Assembly: GCA_034420695.1 (NCBI GenBank)
Contig: DAOULB010000042.1
Span: forward strand, 1 to 64,000
Source: Io17-Chloro-G2 sp034420695
GTDB taxonomy: Bacteria; Chloroflexota; Dehalococcoidia; Lucifugimonadales; UBA3495
Direction: 5' to 3'
DNA: 64,000 bases
Under the pieces are notes generated by a model. The model was not told the origin of the DNA and made no database searches. It saw only the letters and a program-made list of their open reading frames with translations. This document shows, piece after piece, positions 34,625 through 43,784 of the stretch (its first letter is position 1; each line of letters begins with the position of its first letter). Made by a program: the position numbers and the translations under genes.

Positions 34625-34835
34625 TTTTTCACCACCCCCAGTGGAGTTAACGAGCCTCAGACTAACGCAGTCCCCAGATAGAGTCAATATAAGCCCCCGG
34701 CCCGCCGCTTGTAGCCGCGGTCGTCCATGCACTACCATGGGCCAGGCCTTTACGACAGACTTGAACCGGCAGCCCGGCCCGGCTTGGGCTGCGACCACTA
34801 CCCACGTGAAACTACTGCCGCCCTTGTTCAACCCG

Positions 34836-35543
34836 ATGCGTTCTCTATCCCGGTGGGCCCTGGTTCTCGCCGCGGCGGCAATGCTGACGGCCTGCGAACT
34901 GGAGAGTCTGCCCGGCGAGTTGCCCCAAGCGACATTGACTGCACCCACCGCCGTACTGGATCCCACCCTGGCTCCCGAGCCGACCCTGGCGCTGGAAACG
35001 GTTCGGACCGTGGAACCCACTCTCGCGATGGAGCCGGCCCCGGCAGTAGAACCCACCCTTGCCTTGGAGCCGGCCCTGACCCCTGAGCCCACCAAGGAAC
35101 TGGAGCCCACGCTGGCTATTCCGGGTATAAACAGGGACAAGGATGTGCCCTTGCTGACCGGGGACGGTTTCAGCTTCCAGCCTGAACTGGCCCTGACCCC
35201 CGAAGAGATTACCCGTGGGCTGTCCTACCGTGAGTCGCTGCCTCCGGGCACCGGAATGCTGTTCGTGTATCCCGATGAGGCTCCGCGCAGCTTCTGGATG
35301 TTCGAAATGCGCTTCCCACTGGACATGGTGTGGATCGGCGGCGATTGCAGGGTGGTGGACATTACGGAGAACGCCCCGCCTCCGGAGCCGGACCAGCCCA
35401 ACTCGGAGCTGCCGCTGTTCTCCCCCAAGGTCCCGGCGCGATACGTCTTCGAGGTAAACGCCGGCGAGGCCCGCCAGCACGGTGTGGACATCGGCGACCG
35501 GGTGGAATTCGAGGGCAGCATCAAGGGCAGGCACGGCTGCTAA
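34836..35543 (+). CDS. DUF192 lipoprotein with EPTLALE repeats
   Basis: A 235-residue protein. Lipobox MLTAC (Cys20); residues about 35-95 are a low-complexity linker of PTLALEP-type repeats. Residues about 120-235 are a DUF192 domain, with GLSYRESLPPGTGMLFVY, FWMFEMRFPLDMVWI and the ending HGVDIGDRVEFEG. DUF192 has no settled function; it may bind a small ligand. ATG 34836 is chosen by the signal peptide. Confidence 0.85.
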   Translation: MRSLSRWALVLAAAAMLTACELESLPGELPQATLTAPTAVLDPTLAPEPTLALETVRTVEPTLAMEPAPAVEPTLALEPALTPEPTKELEPTLAIPGINRDKDVPLLTGDGFSFQPELALTPEEITRGLSYRESLPPGTGMLFVYPDEAPRSFWMFEMRFPLDMVWIGGDCRVVDITENAPPPEPDQPNSELPLFSPKVPARYVFEVNAGEARQHGVDIGDRVEFEGSIKGRHGC

Positions 35544-35712
35544 TCCCTCCCCGTAGACCGGGCGTTGCGCCGGGGCCGTCTCCCGGTTAGAGTGGCGGTT
35601 AAAGCGGACAAAGGCCCGGTCCCGCAGGCGCTTGCGAGCAGGGCCGCAGCATGAAGCAACACCCCGGACTCTACAAAGTCGACTCTAAACAAAGGAACGG
35701 TAACAATCTCGC

Positions 35713-36660
35713 ATGGATGTCCTAGTTTCCGGCTCACTGGCGTATGACAGGATTATGACCTTCCCCGGGCGTTACAGCGAACATTTCCTTCCCGACCAAC
35801 TGCACAATATCAACCTCAGCTTCATGGTGGATGGCCTCACCGAGAACTTTGGAGGCACCGCCGGGAACATTGCCTACGCCCTGTCTCTCCTCGCCGAGAG
35901 ACCCCGGATTCTGGCGACCATCGGTAAAGACCACCAGCGATACTTGGAGTGGTTGGAACAGTGCGAGCTGGGCACCGAGGATATCCGGGTAATTTCCGAG
36001 GAGTTCACGGCCTCAGCGTTCATTGCCGGAGACTCAGACGGCAACCAGATAACTATCTTCAATCCCGGCGCAATGAAACACGCTTCAAAGTTCGACGGCA
36101 GCGGGGTTAGCCCCGAGGACTGCATCGCTATAGTTTCCCCCGGGAACTTGGAAGACATGGCCAAGTATCCTGCTGTTTACAACAACCTGGGTGTTTTTTG
36201 CATCTTCGACCCGGGCCAGTCCCTGCCGGCCTGGGACAGAGAGGACTTGGCGCGCACCATAGGCTTGGCTGACATACTGATTTCCAACGAGTACGAACTG
36301 GAGATGATAACCAACATAACGAGGCTGTCCATCGACCAGTTGCTGGAAACGGTGGACACGGTCATCACCACCAAGGGGCCTGACGGGACGGAAATACTTA
36401 CGGCCAACGAGGTGACCAGGATACCCGCGGTGGACACTCCCAACGTGGTGGACCCCACCGGGGCCGGGGACGCTTTCCGCGGCGGCTTCATCAAGGGATT
36501 GGTGATGGGGATACAGATCGAAAGAGCGGCGCAAATGGGGTCGGTGTGCGCCCACTACGCCATCCAGCACTACGGCACCCAGGAGTACGGCTTCAACCTG
36601 GAAGACTTCACCTCCAAGATGGAGCAGGTGTACGGCCCCCCGCCCCGCTTCGTCCACTAG
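35713..36660 (+). CDS. PfkB-family carbohydrate/nucleoside kinase
   Basis: A 315-residue protein with NFGGTAGNIAYALSLL (substrate site), an ATP-binding end DPTGAGDAFRGGFIKGL with catalytic Asp, and FNPGAM/VSPGN in the middle. The family phosphorylates sugars or nucleosides, and the layout is close to adenosine kinase-like members of Chloroflexota. Its last 60 codons are duplicated 1 kb downstream, past a repeat array. Confidence 0.9.
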   Translation: MDVLVSGSLAYDRIMTFPGRYSEHFLPDQLHNINLSFMVDGLTENFGGTAGNIAYALSLLAERPRILATIGKDHQRYLEWLEQCELGTEDIRVISEEFTASAFIAGDSDGNQITIFNPGAMKHASKFDGSGVSPEDCIAIVSPGNLEDMAKYPAVYNNLGVFCIFDPGQSLPAWDREDLARTIGLADILISNEYELEMITNITRLSIDQLLETVDTVITTKGPDGTEILTANEVTRIPAVDTPNVVDPTGAGDAFRGGFIKGLVMGIQIERAAQMGSVCAHYAIQHYGTQEYGFNLEDFTSKMEQVYGPPPRFVH

Positions 36661-36675
36661 GGGCTGACTCCCCGG

Positions 36676-37275
36676 CCCGAAAATTAATTTTCCCCGCCAT
36701 TTCCCGCCAAAAACCTCCATTTTGTGGACCGGAGCGGGCCGGGCCTCTGAACCGCATCGGAGATGAGAGCAGGACCGTTCCTGTGGCGAATCTTTTTGAT
36801 TCCCCTCTCAGATCCTCTCATTTTGTGCGGACAGGGGCGGGTTGACTTGGGAACCACCCCGGCAGAGATGGGTGACAGGCGCCCGTGCCGGGGGAAATTA
36901 ATTTTCCCCACCATTTCCCGCCAAAAAACCGCCATTTTGTTGACCGGAGCGGGCCGGGCCTCTGAACCGCACCGGAGATGAGGGCAGGAGTGTTCCCGCG
37001 GCGAATCCTTTTAGTTCCGTTCTCATTTCCTCTCAGGTTCTCTCATTTTTTGCGGACAGGGACGGGTTGACTTGGGAACTACCCTGGAAGAGAAGAGTGA
37101 CCGGCGCCGGTGCCAGAAGATTTTATTTTCCCCGCCACGTCCCGCCAAAAATCTCCATTCCACGAGAAGAGGAACGGTCCGACCTGCCAACCATCCTGGA
37201 AGAGAGGGTCATGCTGTTCCGGCCAGCCAAAATTATTTTCCCCGCTATTTCCCGCCAAAAACCGCCACGTGTCGT
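36676..37275. repeat. intergenic repeat array
   Basis: Four copies of a core with TTTTCCCCGCC then a CCCGCCAAAAA stretch, at about 36700, 36914, 37138 and 37248. The first two copies share at least 200 bases of unit: GACCGGAGCGGGCCGGGCCT, then CGGAGATGAG, then CGGACAGGG and CGGGTTGACTTGGGAAC. Unit length is about 214 and 224 bases, then 110. No credible gene is inside; open frames here are products of the repeats. Confidence 0.85.
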
Positions 37276-37475
37276 CCACAGGTGCCGGACGGATCTGAGA
37301 CCGAACGGCCAGCAATCCTGTAGGACCTGCCTGTAGGACTTGAGCGGTGCAAGCTCCCATCCCCTATTTATGCTAGAGGATAGTCATCCCAAAATGTAAG
37401 GGGTGAATGTCATCAGAGTGGCCAGCGGTTCGTCGAGAGTGGCAGCAGAATTGTCCTGTCAGGGGATGGTCTACG

Positions 37476-37656
37476 GGGAGGGTTCATCAAGGGTCTGGTG
37501 ATGGGGATACAGATCGAGAGGGCGGCGCAAATGGGCTCGGTGTGCGTCCACTATGCCATTCAACACTACGGCACCCAAGAGTACGGCTTCAGCCTGGAAG
37601 ACTTCACCTCCAATATGGACCAGGTGTACGGGCCACCGCCTCGTTTCGTCCACTTG
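37476..37656 (+). pseudogene. duplicated 3' end of the PfkB-family kinase gene
   Basis: This stretch copies 36477-36660: GGFIKGL, then MGIQIERAAQMGSVCVHYAI and the ending VYGPPPRFVH. A few silent changes and substitutions (FSLEDFTSNMDQ for FNLEDFTSKMEQ) are present. The stop is lost (CAC TTG) and there is no start or catalytic part. It marks a tandem duplication with later loss of the front of the second gene. Confidence 0.85.
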
Positions 37657-37666
37657 AGGGCTGCGG

Positions 37667-38080
37667 TTAGGACAGCGGCCCCCTTATGAGTTCGAGGTTG
37701 GGTATGCCAACGAAGATGCCGTCGTTGGAAGCCAAGGGGCAACCAAGGTATAGGGCAGTCGACGCAATCCAGGCGTCCTGCATCTCCAATTCCCGCCCGG
37801 CGGCCCTACGGTCGGCGCGGAGGCGGGCGCATACTTCCACCAATTGCTCGTTAGGCCAAATAACTTGGTGCCTCTGAAGATGACTCTCCAGAGCATACTT
37901 TCTCCCTTGACCCCACCCGCCTTGATGCGCTCCAAACCAGGCTTCTTCCAAGGTTTGAAAGGAAATGACAAGGTGATGCCCGCGGAGCCCTTCCTCATAA
38001 TACCGGGCCCTGCTGTCGCGGTTGAAGATGTAGGATAGTACAGTAGTGTCCAGAACTACGGACGGAGGGTTCGTGGTCAC
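37667..38080 (-). CDS. VapC-like PIN-domain ribonuclease toxin
   Basis: A 137-residue PIN domain. Acidic residues expected for metal binding are in VVLDTTVLSYIF, TLEEAWFGA, MQDAWIASTAL and LASNDGIF. The GTG start at 38080 overlaps the stop of the upstream gene (GTGA), as usual for toxin-antitoxin pairs. It would cut RNA when freed from its partner. Confidence 0.85.
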   Translation of the reverse strand: MTTNPPSVVLDTTVLSYIFNRDSRARYYEEGLRGHHLVISFQTLEEAWFGAHQGGWGQGRKYALESHLQRHQVIWPNEQLVEVCARLRADRRAAGRELEMQDAWIASTALYLGCPLASNDGIFVGIPNLELIRGPLS

Positions 38081-38499
38081 GGCGGAGGACGCCTGCGAGA
38101 CTCGTAGATGACCCGGAGGTACTCGTCGACGTCGAATTTGTCCGGAGACCTCACGATGGTGTCGGGGTCGAAGATGTTGGGACCGGGGTCTTTGTGGAAC
38201 TCATCGAGGTCGAAGGGTTTGCCCTCCCGGCGGGCGATTTCCTCCACCAAGATAGCAACCCATGCGGTGTCGCTGTCGTCAATCCAGCCCTGCCCTTGGA
38301 CTTTCACGTACTTGTTCTCCAGCAGGCGCATCTGTTCAGCCAGGGAAGGCTCGAAACGCAGCGGCGCCCGGCGGTCCATGAAGGTGTTCAGTCTTGCCGT
38401 GCCCAGCTTTAAATTAACGTCCAACAACCTTCCGTATATCCGGACTTGGATGGGTTCGCCCAAGGGCTCGTCTTCTTTGGAGTTGCCGGGCGTAGTCAT
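38077..38499 (-). CDS. probable antitoxin partner of the PIN toxin
   Basis: A 140-residue protein directly upstream of and coupled to the VapC-like gene. IYGRLLDVNLKLGTARLNTF and LRFEPSLAEQMRLLENKYVK suggest a small beta-rich domain followed by an extended acidic tail (FDLDEFHKDPGPNIFDPD), which could wrap around the toxin. It does not look like a standard VapB fold. ATG 38499 has GGAGG 8 bases upstream. Antitoxin role is inferred from position. Confidence 0.6.
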   Translation of the reverse strand: MTTPGNSKEDEPLGEPIQVRIYGRLLDVNLKLGTARLNTFMDRRAPLRFEPSLAEQMRLLENKYVKVQGQGWIDDSDTAWVAILVEEIARREGKPFDLDEFHKDPGPNIFDPDTIVRSPDKFDVDEYLRVIYESRRRPPP

Positions 38500-38812
38500 G
38501 TGCTGCACCTCCGGCGGCGGCTGCGCTGCCAGGTACTGTCTAGTGGTAAGTTTACTCCCGCTCCCCCAGTTTGCCTAACGTATCGGCTGGCTGAGTGTAG
38601 CCAGTACATGATACAACCTTGCGGGACTGGCGGCTTGCAAGCCCCAGGCTCTCGCGAAGCCGTTGCGGTCGAGGCGGTCGCAGTCCCGGCAATCTCACCA
38701 GTCACAGGAATCCTGCACGGGAATTCCAGTCCATGATAGAGGGTCCTTCTGCAGTCCCAGGATGCAAGGACGCGTGATTCCTGCCCCAGCCTACATGGTG
38801 TATATTCCCCTT
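38500..38812. other. intergenic region without visible gene
   Basis: A 313-base divergent spacer between the antitoxin and restriction-modification genes. I see only short chance open frames. An ATG at 38794 in frame with the next gene would extend it by six codons and cannot be excluded. Confidence 0.5.
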
Positions 38813-41800
38813 ATGCCCACCTACCCCCACATAGAGCAGTACCGGGGGCGGTTGCGGGAGCTGATTGAGTTCGGCGGGTCGGACAGCGAGCTGAATATCC
38901 GCCCGGCCTTCCAGAACTGCCTCGACGCCTACTGCCGGGAGCACCGGGAGAAGCTGGCCTTGGTGCCGGAGCTTCCGGTGAAGGGCGTCATACCCGACGG
39001 CACGGTCAAGGACTCGCTGCGGATGGCCCGGGGTTACTGGGAGGCCAAGGACACCCACGACGACTTGGACACGGAAATCCAGAAGAAGTTCAACACCGGC
39101 TACCCCCGGGACAACATCGTTTTCGAAGACTCGGAAACCGCCGTGCTGTTCCAGAACGGGAACGAGGCGATGCGGGTGGACATGGGGCGGCCCGGCGAGT
39201 TGCACCGGCTCATCCGGCGGTTCTTGGACTACGAACTGCCGGAGATCGAAGAGTTCCGCCAAGCCAGGCAGCAGTTCAAGGCCGACCTGCCCTCGGTACT
39301 GGAAAACCTGCGGGAGGTGGTGGCCGAGGCGGAGCGGGAGAACGCCGAATACCAAAGCGCAGCAGTCAGTTTCCTGGAGCTGTGCCGCCGCAGCATCGGC
39401 CCGTCGGTGTCGGAAGCCGACGTGCGGGAGATGGTGCTGCAGCACATCCTCACTCAGGACATATTCCTGCGGGTGTTCGGCGAGGACCAATTCCACCGGG
39501 AGAACAACGTGGCCCGGCAGTTGGACGCCTTGGAGCGGACCTTCTTCACCGGGGACGTGCGCCGTCAAGCCGGCGACCGGCTGCGGGCCTACTACGGGGC
39601 CATCGGGCGAGCCGCCGACGAGATTGCCGACTACGCCGAAAAGCAGCAGTTCCTCAAAGCCATCTACGAAGACTTCTACCAAGCCTACAACCCGGCTGCC
39701 GCTGACCGGCTGGGGGTGGTGTACACCCCCAACGAGGTGGTGGATTTCATCATCCGGGGCGCCGACCACCTGTTGCAGAAACACTTCGGGCGCAGCTTGG
39801 CGGACAAGAACGTCCAGATACTGGACCCAGCCACCGGCACCGGGACGTTCATCACCAGCCTCATCAACTACCTGCCCGAGGAGCGGCTGGAGTACAAGTA
39901 CCGCAACGAGATTCACGCCAACGAGGTGGCGATACTGCCCTACTACATCGCCAACCTGAACATCGAGTACAGCTACAAGGAGCGGACCGGGCGGTACTTG
40001 GAGTTTCCCAACCTGTGCTTCGTGGACACCTTGGACAACATGGACTGGCAGCAGGCGGGGGCCACCGGCGGGTCGGTCACCCGGCAGGGTTCCTTCAACC
40101 TGGGCGGGGTGTCGGAAGAGAACTGGATACGGGTGCAGGAGCAGAACGAGAAGAGTATCAGCGTCATCATTGGCAACCCGCCGTATAACGACAGCCAAAG
40201 CAACTGGTACGAAAACAACCCAAACCGCAGTTATCCTGAGATAGATCAGCGTATTAGGGATACATACGTGGCGGAAGGGACTGCTCAGAGAACTCACCAG
40301 TACGACATGTACAAACGCTTTATTCGCTGGGCCTCGGACCGGCTGGCCGATGACGGAGTTATAGGGTTCGTGACCAACAGGGCATACTTGGACACTCGGC
40401 AAGACGACGGCTTCCGAAAGATCGCCGGGCAGGAATTCACCGATATCTATGTCCTGGACTTGGGCTCCGACGTGCGCCGCAACCCCAAGATTTCAGGCAC
40501 GACTCACAACGTTTTCGGTATCCAGACCGGCGTAGCTATCGGGTTCTTCGTTCGGGAGGAGGCTAAGCTGGGACAATGTGCCATCCATTATGCCCGGCGG
40601 GAGGATGCCGAGATTGCCAAGGACAAGCTAGCCTATCTCAAAAACGCCAACTTGAGGGATGTCCTGTTTGAGGCCATCACACCCGATAGGAGGAGTGAAT
40701 GGCTCAATCAGTCCAGCACCGATTTTGAGCAGCTAGTTTCGGTTGCCGACCGTCGGACGAAATCTGCTAAGACTGCAGAAGAAGAGCAGGCGTTGTTCGG
40801 ATTGTATTCTGTAGGGATTAGCACTAATAGAGATGAGTGGCTATACGCTTTTGACTCTGATTCCCTTACAACCAAAGTCAGTTACTTCATTGAAACATAT
40901 CAACGCGAATTAAGACGACTGAGTTACGAAGAGCCCGACCGAACCTCGATCGGTGGATGGGTTGACAGGAGCATTAAATGGACCACAGAACTCGAGCAAC
41001 ATCTTCTGAGGGGAACCGGAATTGATCTTAATAAGGGGAACGTTGTTGCGAGCTTGTATCGGCCGTTTACCGCGATGGCTTGTTACTATGCGCCAGTACT
41101 CACGCATAGAACCTACCAGATGCCCCAGATTTTCCCGTTTGGCACTAGCGTCGAAAATCAACTGATCTGCTTCTGTGTCAGCGGTAAAGACTTTTACACA
41201 TTGGCTACTAACAAGGTCGCTAACCTTCACCTGACTGGTGATACCCAATGCCTCCCGCTGTTCCGCTACACGACGGAGGGGGAGCGGGTCAGCAACATCA
41301 CCGAGTGGGGGATGCGGCAGTTCCGGGAGCGGTACGGCGACGAGTCCATCTCGGCGGAGGAGGTATTCGCCTACACCTACGGGGTGCTGCACGACCCGGT
41401 GTACCGGGAGAAGTACGCTATCGACCTGCTGCGGGAGTTCCCCCGGATGCCTTTCTACCCTGAGTTCAGGCACTGGGTGAACATGGGGCGGGAACTGCTG
41501 GACCTGCACGTCGGGTTCGAATCGGCGGAGCCATACCCGCTGGAGCGGGTGGAACAGGCGGGGGAGGCCAAGCGGGTCATCCTGCGGGCCGACAAGGAGC
41601 GGGGAGTCATCGTCCTGGACGACAAGACGTCGCTACGGGGCGTGCCGGCGGATGCCTGGCGTTACCGTCTGGGCAGCCGGTCGGCCTTGGAGTGGGTGCT
41701 GGACCAGTACAAGGAGCGGAAACCCCGGGACCCCACGATAGCCGAGAAGTTCAACACCTACCGGTTCGCCGACTACAAGGAGCGGGTCATCGACCTGCTG

Positions 41801-42010
41801 CAACGGGTCTGCACCGTCAGCGTGGGAACGATGGACGTGGTGGACGACATGGCCTACTGGGACGACGAGGGGCGGCTGGTGGTGTACGGCGACCGGGACG
41901 AGCTGGAGTGGTCGATGGCAGCCCTGGACTCCATGTCCAGGCACGACGACGAAGAGGACCCGGAGTGGTTGGCCGCGTGGCAGGAGGAAGCAAAACGGTT
42001 GGAGACATAG
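38813..42010 (+). CDS. type ISP-like restriction-modification enzyme lacking the helicase
   Basis: A 1065-residue protein. The PD-(D/E)xK-like nuclease site has PD at about 61-62 and WEAK at 76-79. A helical part follows, then an N6-adenine methyltransferase with motif I DPATGTGTF (about 338-346) and motif IV NPPY (about 455-458). The target recognition region is about 560-810 and the C-terminal domain is rich in Arg/Glu. Classic type ISP enzymes are about 1600 residues and have an SF2 helicase between nuclease and methylase. Here that is absent, as in a shorter known subgroup. DNA of about 40540-41240 has clearly lower G+C than the flanks. Confidence 0.85.
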   Translation: MPTYPHIEQYRGRLRELIEFGGSDSELNIRPAFQNCLDAYCREHREKLALVPELPVKGVIPDGTVKDSLRMARGYWEAKDTHDDLDTEIQKKFNTGYPRDNIVFEDSETAVLFQNGNEAMRVDMGRPGELHRLIRRFLDYELPEIEEFRQARQQFKADLPSVLENLREVVAEAERENAEYQSAAVSFLELCRRSIGPSVSEADVREMVLQHILTQDIFLRVFGEDQFHRENNVARQLDALERTFFTGDVRRQAGDRLRAYYGAIGRAADEIADYAEKQQFLKAIYEDFYQAYNPAAADRLGVVYTPNEVVDFIIRGADHLLQKHFGRSLADKNVQILDPATGTGTFITSLINYLPEERLEYKYRNEIHANEVAILPYYIANLNIEYSYKERTGRYLEFPNLCFVDTLDNMDWQQAGATGGSVTRQGSFNLGGVSEENWIRVQEQNEKSISVIIGNPPYNDSQSNWYENNPNRSYPEIDQRIRDTYVAEGTAQRTHQYDMYKRFIRWASDRLADDGVIGFVTNRAYLDTRQDDGFRKIAGQEFTDIYVLDLGSDVRRNPKISGTTHNVFGIQTGVAIGFFVREEAKLGQCAIHYARREDAEIAKDKLAYLKNANLRDVLFEAITPDRRSEWLNQSSTDFEQLVSVADRRTKSAKTAEEEQALFGLYSVGISTNRDEWLYAFDSDSLTTKVSYFIETYQRELRRLSYEEPDRTSIGGWVDRSIKWTTELEQHLLRGTGIDLNKGNVVASLYRPFTAMACYYAPVLTHRTYQMPQIFPFGTSVENQLICFCVSGKDFYTLATNKVANLHLTGDTQCLPLFRYTTEGERVSNITEWGMRQFRERYGDESISAEEVFAYTYGVLHDPVYREKYAIDLLREFPRMPFYPEFRHWVNMGRELLDLHVGFESAEPYPLERVEQAGEAKRVILRADKERGVIVLDDKTSLRGVPADAWRYRLGSRSALEWVLDQYKERKPRDPTIAEKFNTYRFADYKERVIDLLQRVCTVSVGTMDVVDDMAYWDDEGRLVVYGDRDELEWSMAALDSMSRHDDEEDPEWLAAWQEEAKRLET

Positions 42011-42315
42011 TTATTGCCCCGTTTCCATACACGGATTTCAGCGCTTTTGTATCCCGCCCAGTATTGGTAGTTGCGAGAGCTGGTGCAAGGGACTGGGTGG
42101 TGTGCCAAATCACCAGCCGGCGGCAGACCATTCCGGGAAATATAGCGATAACCCAGAACGATCTTCAGGCCGGGGTATTGGAAAGAAATAGCTGGGTCCG
42201 ACCCAGCCAACTTCATACCATGGAGGAGAGCCTGTTCAGTCCTACGGTTGGCCGACTGTCGGACACAAAGCAGGCAGAAGTCTTGGGAGCGGTGCGCGCT
42301 CTCTTTTCTCAGTGA
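41977..42315 (+). CDS. MazF/PemK-like toxin overlapping the restriction gene
   Basis: A 112-residue protein: VGDIVIAPFPYTDFSAFVSRP is the typical start of PemK/MazF endoribonucleases, followed by RPVLVVA and VCQITS strands. GTG at 41977 lies inside the restriction gene (34-base overlap); GTG at 41965 is an alternative. No MazE-like antitoxin is seen upstream, so it may be guarded by another protein or be a solitary member. Its coupling to the restriction gene suggests a joint defence unit (inference). Confidence 0.75.
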   Translation: MAGGSKTVGDIVIAPFPYTDFSAFVSRPVLVVARAGARDWVVCQITSRRQTIPGNIAITQNDLQAGVLERNSWVRPSQLHTMEESLFSPTVGRLSDTKQAEVLGAVRALFSQ

Positions 42316-42362
42316 GCCCGTCTCCCACGTCATGAAACAAGGGAGCGGGCCGGACGGCTATG

Positions 42363-43439
42363 TCAGTCCCGCTCGTCCTGAAGGAACCACTCGGTGGGGA
42401 GCTCGCGGCCGATGCCGGCGGCCTTGGCCAGCTCGTAGGCGCGGAAGGCGACGGCGGCGAACTGGAGGCCGGAGCCGGGCACGTTGTAGTAGCAGGTTAG
42501 CTGGTCGTCGCTGGCCCGCCCCACAACCTTTCCCGAAACCAGGTCGGCCAGGGTCGGGGCGTCGCTGCGGTCCACCCCGCGGTAGGAGCCGTCGAAGTGA
42601 CCGGCCGGCAGCCCGGCGTAGTCGGACTCCTCCCCGACGAAGAACCCCTCGGCGCCGCCGCCGTTGTGCCGCACCACCAGGTCGAACTTCTCGACGGACT
42701 CCGGGGGCAGTTCCTTGGGCACCACGGGGGTGACGTGCATGCCGGGGGCGAGGAACTGGGGGTGGATAACGGGCTGGGCCGAGTCGGTGCAGCCGGCCAC
42801 GATGTCCACGCCTTGGGTCACTTGGTCGGGGCTGTCCACGGCGATTACGTCGATGTCCAGCTTGTCGCTCATCTCGGCGGCGTAGGCCTCGCGGTGGGCG
42901 GGGGTTGGACTGTACACCCGGCAGTGGTCGATTTTGCGCACCTTGACGAAGGCCTCCAAGTAGGTGCGGGCCATGCCTCCGGAGCCGAACATGCCGACGG
43001 ACCGGGCGTTTTCCCGGGCCATGTAGTTGGCCGCTACTCCGGCGGTGGCCCCGACCCGCACGTGCTGGATGTGGCCGTCGTTGAGGATGGCCAGCAGTTC
43101 ACCGTTCCAGACGCTGAACAGGAGGATGAGGCCGCAGTATTTGCCCGGCTCGACGCAGTACTTGTCCAGGGTCTGGCCTTCCGATTCCCAGGGGAAGTGC
43201 ATGATGTCGGACTTGAAGCGGAGGGCGGACACACCCAGGCGGCGGCTGGCGCCCTGCAGGGAGCCGAAGACGTAGAACTTTTCATCGCCGACGGGCTCCC
43301 AGACGTCCCACCGGCCGCCGGGAGGCGCGGTGACGGCCTCCTTGTTCGCCAGGTCCTTGTATGCAGCGTCCAAGTAGTCCAGGCAGTCCTCCATGGCAAG
43401 GACGCGCCTCGCCTCCCCGGTGTTGATGAGCAGCGTCAT
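42363..43439 (-). CDS. ornithine cyclodeaminase/mu-crystallin-family protein
   Basis: A 358-residue protein with a Rossmann motif GMFGSGGMARTYLEAF, the preceding VGATAGVAANYMA and a substrate-side part LRFKSDIM. The family contains ornithine cyclodeaminase, alanine dehydrogenase and ketimine reductases; the substrate cannot be read from the sequence. ATG 43439 has AGGAGG 6 bases upstream. Confidence 0.85.
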   Translation of the reverse strand: MTLLINTGEARRVLAMEDCLDYLDAAYKDLANKEAVTAPPGGRWDVWEPVGDEKFYVFGSLQGASRRLGVSALRFKSDIMHFPWESEGQTLDKYCVEPGKYCGLILLFSVWNGELLAILNDGHIQHVRVGATAGVAANYMARENARSVGMFGSGGMARTYLEAFVKVRKIDHCRVYSPTPAHREAYAAEMSDKLDIDVIAVDSPDQVTQGVDIVAGCTDSAQPVIHPQFLAPGMHVTPVVPKELPPESVEKFDLVVRHNGGGAEGFFVGEESDYAGLPAGHFDGSYRGVDRSDAPTLADLVSGKVVGRASDDQLTCYYNVPGSGLQFAAVAFRAYELAKAAGIGRELPTEWFLQDERD

Positions 43440-43784
43440 TGGCAACCTCCTTACAGAGCCCTGATTCCAGAAACCTGCTTGCAGAGATTTGGTGCGTGAT
43501 TACCCTTGGATGCCGGGGAAAGGCCGGAGACCTGATTACGCCGCTGGCAACGGCCATGGCGGGAACGGGACACTTCCGCCCAGCCATAAGACCGCTAATG
43601 GGGATTCCGATTATATGGAGGGGGGGGTGGACAAGAAACAGAGAAGGGAAGTCGTGACTGGCCCAACTGGAAGCGTTATTCCGGCCGGTGCTATACTTGC
43701 CGGGCTGCCGCTTGGAGAGGTGTATTTGAGGCAGGCGGCAAGGCAATTACGGGATTCTAGCGGGACCCGCGGAGGAATGACTTA
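43440..43784. other. divergent promoter region without visible gene
   Basis: A 345-base spacer between the divergent cyclodeaminase-family and SDR genes. A TATACT box at 43692-43697 may belong to the SDR promoter, with no good -35. The run of ten G near 43619-43627 is notable. Open frames here lack coding character. Confidence 0.5.

Noticed and set aside
38702..40402. 566-codon minus-strand open frame inside the restriction-modification gene
   Set aside because: Composition is Val/His/Gln-rich and repetitive. The + strand frame has methylase motifs, so this is a shadow.
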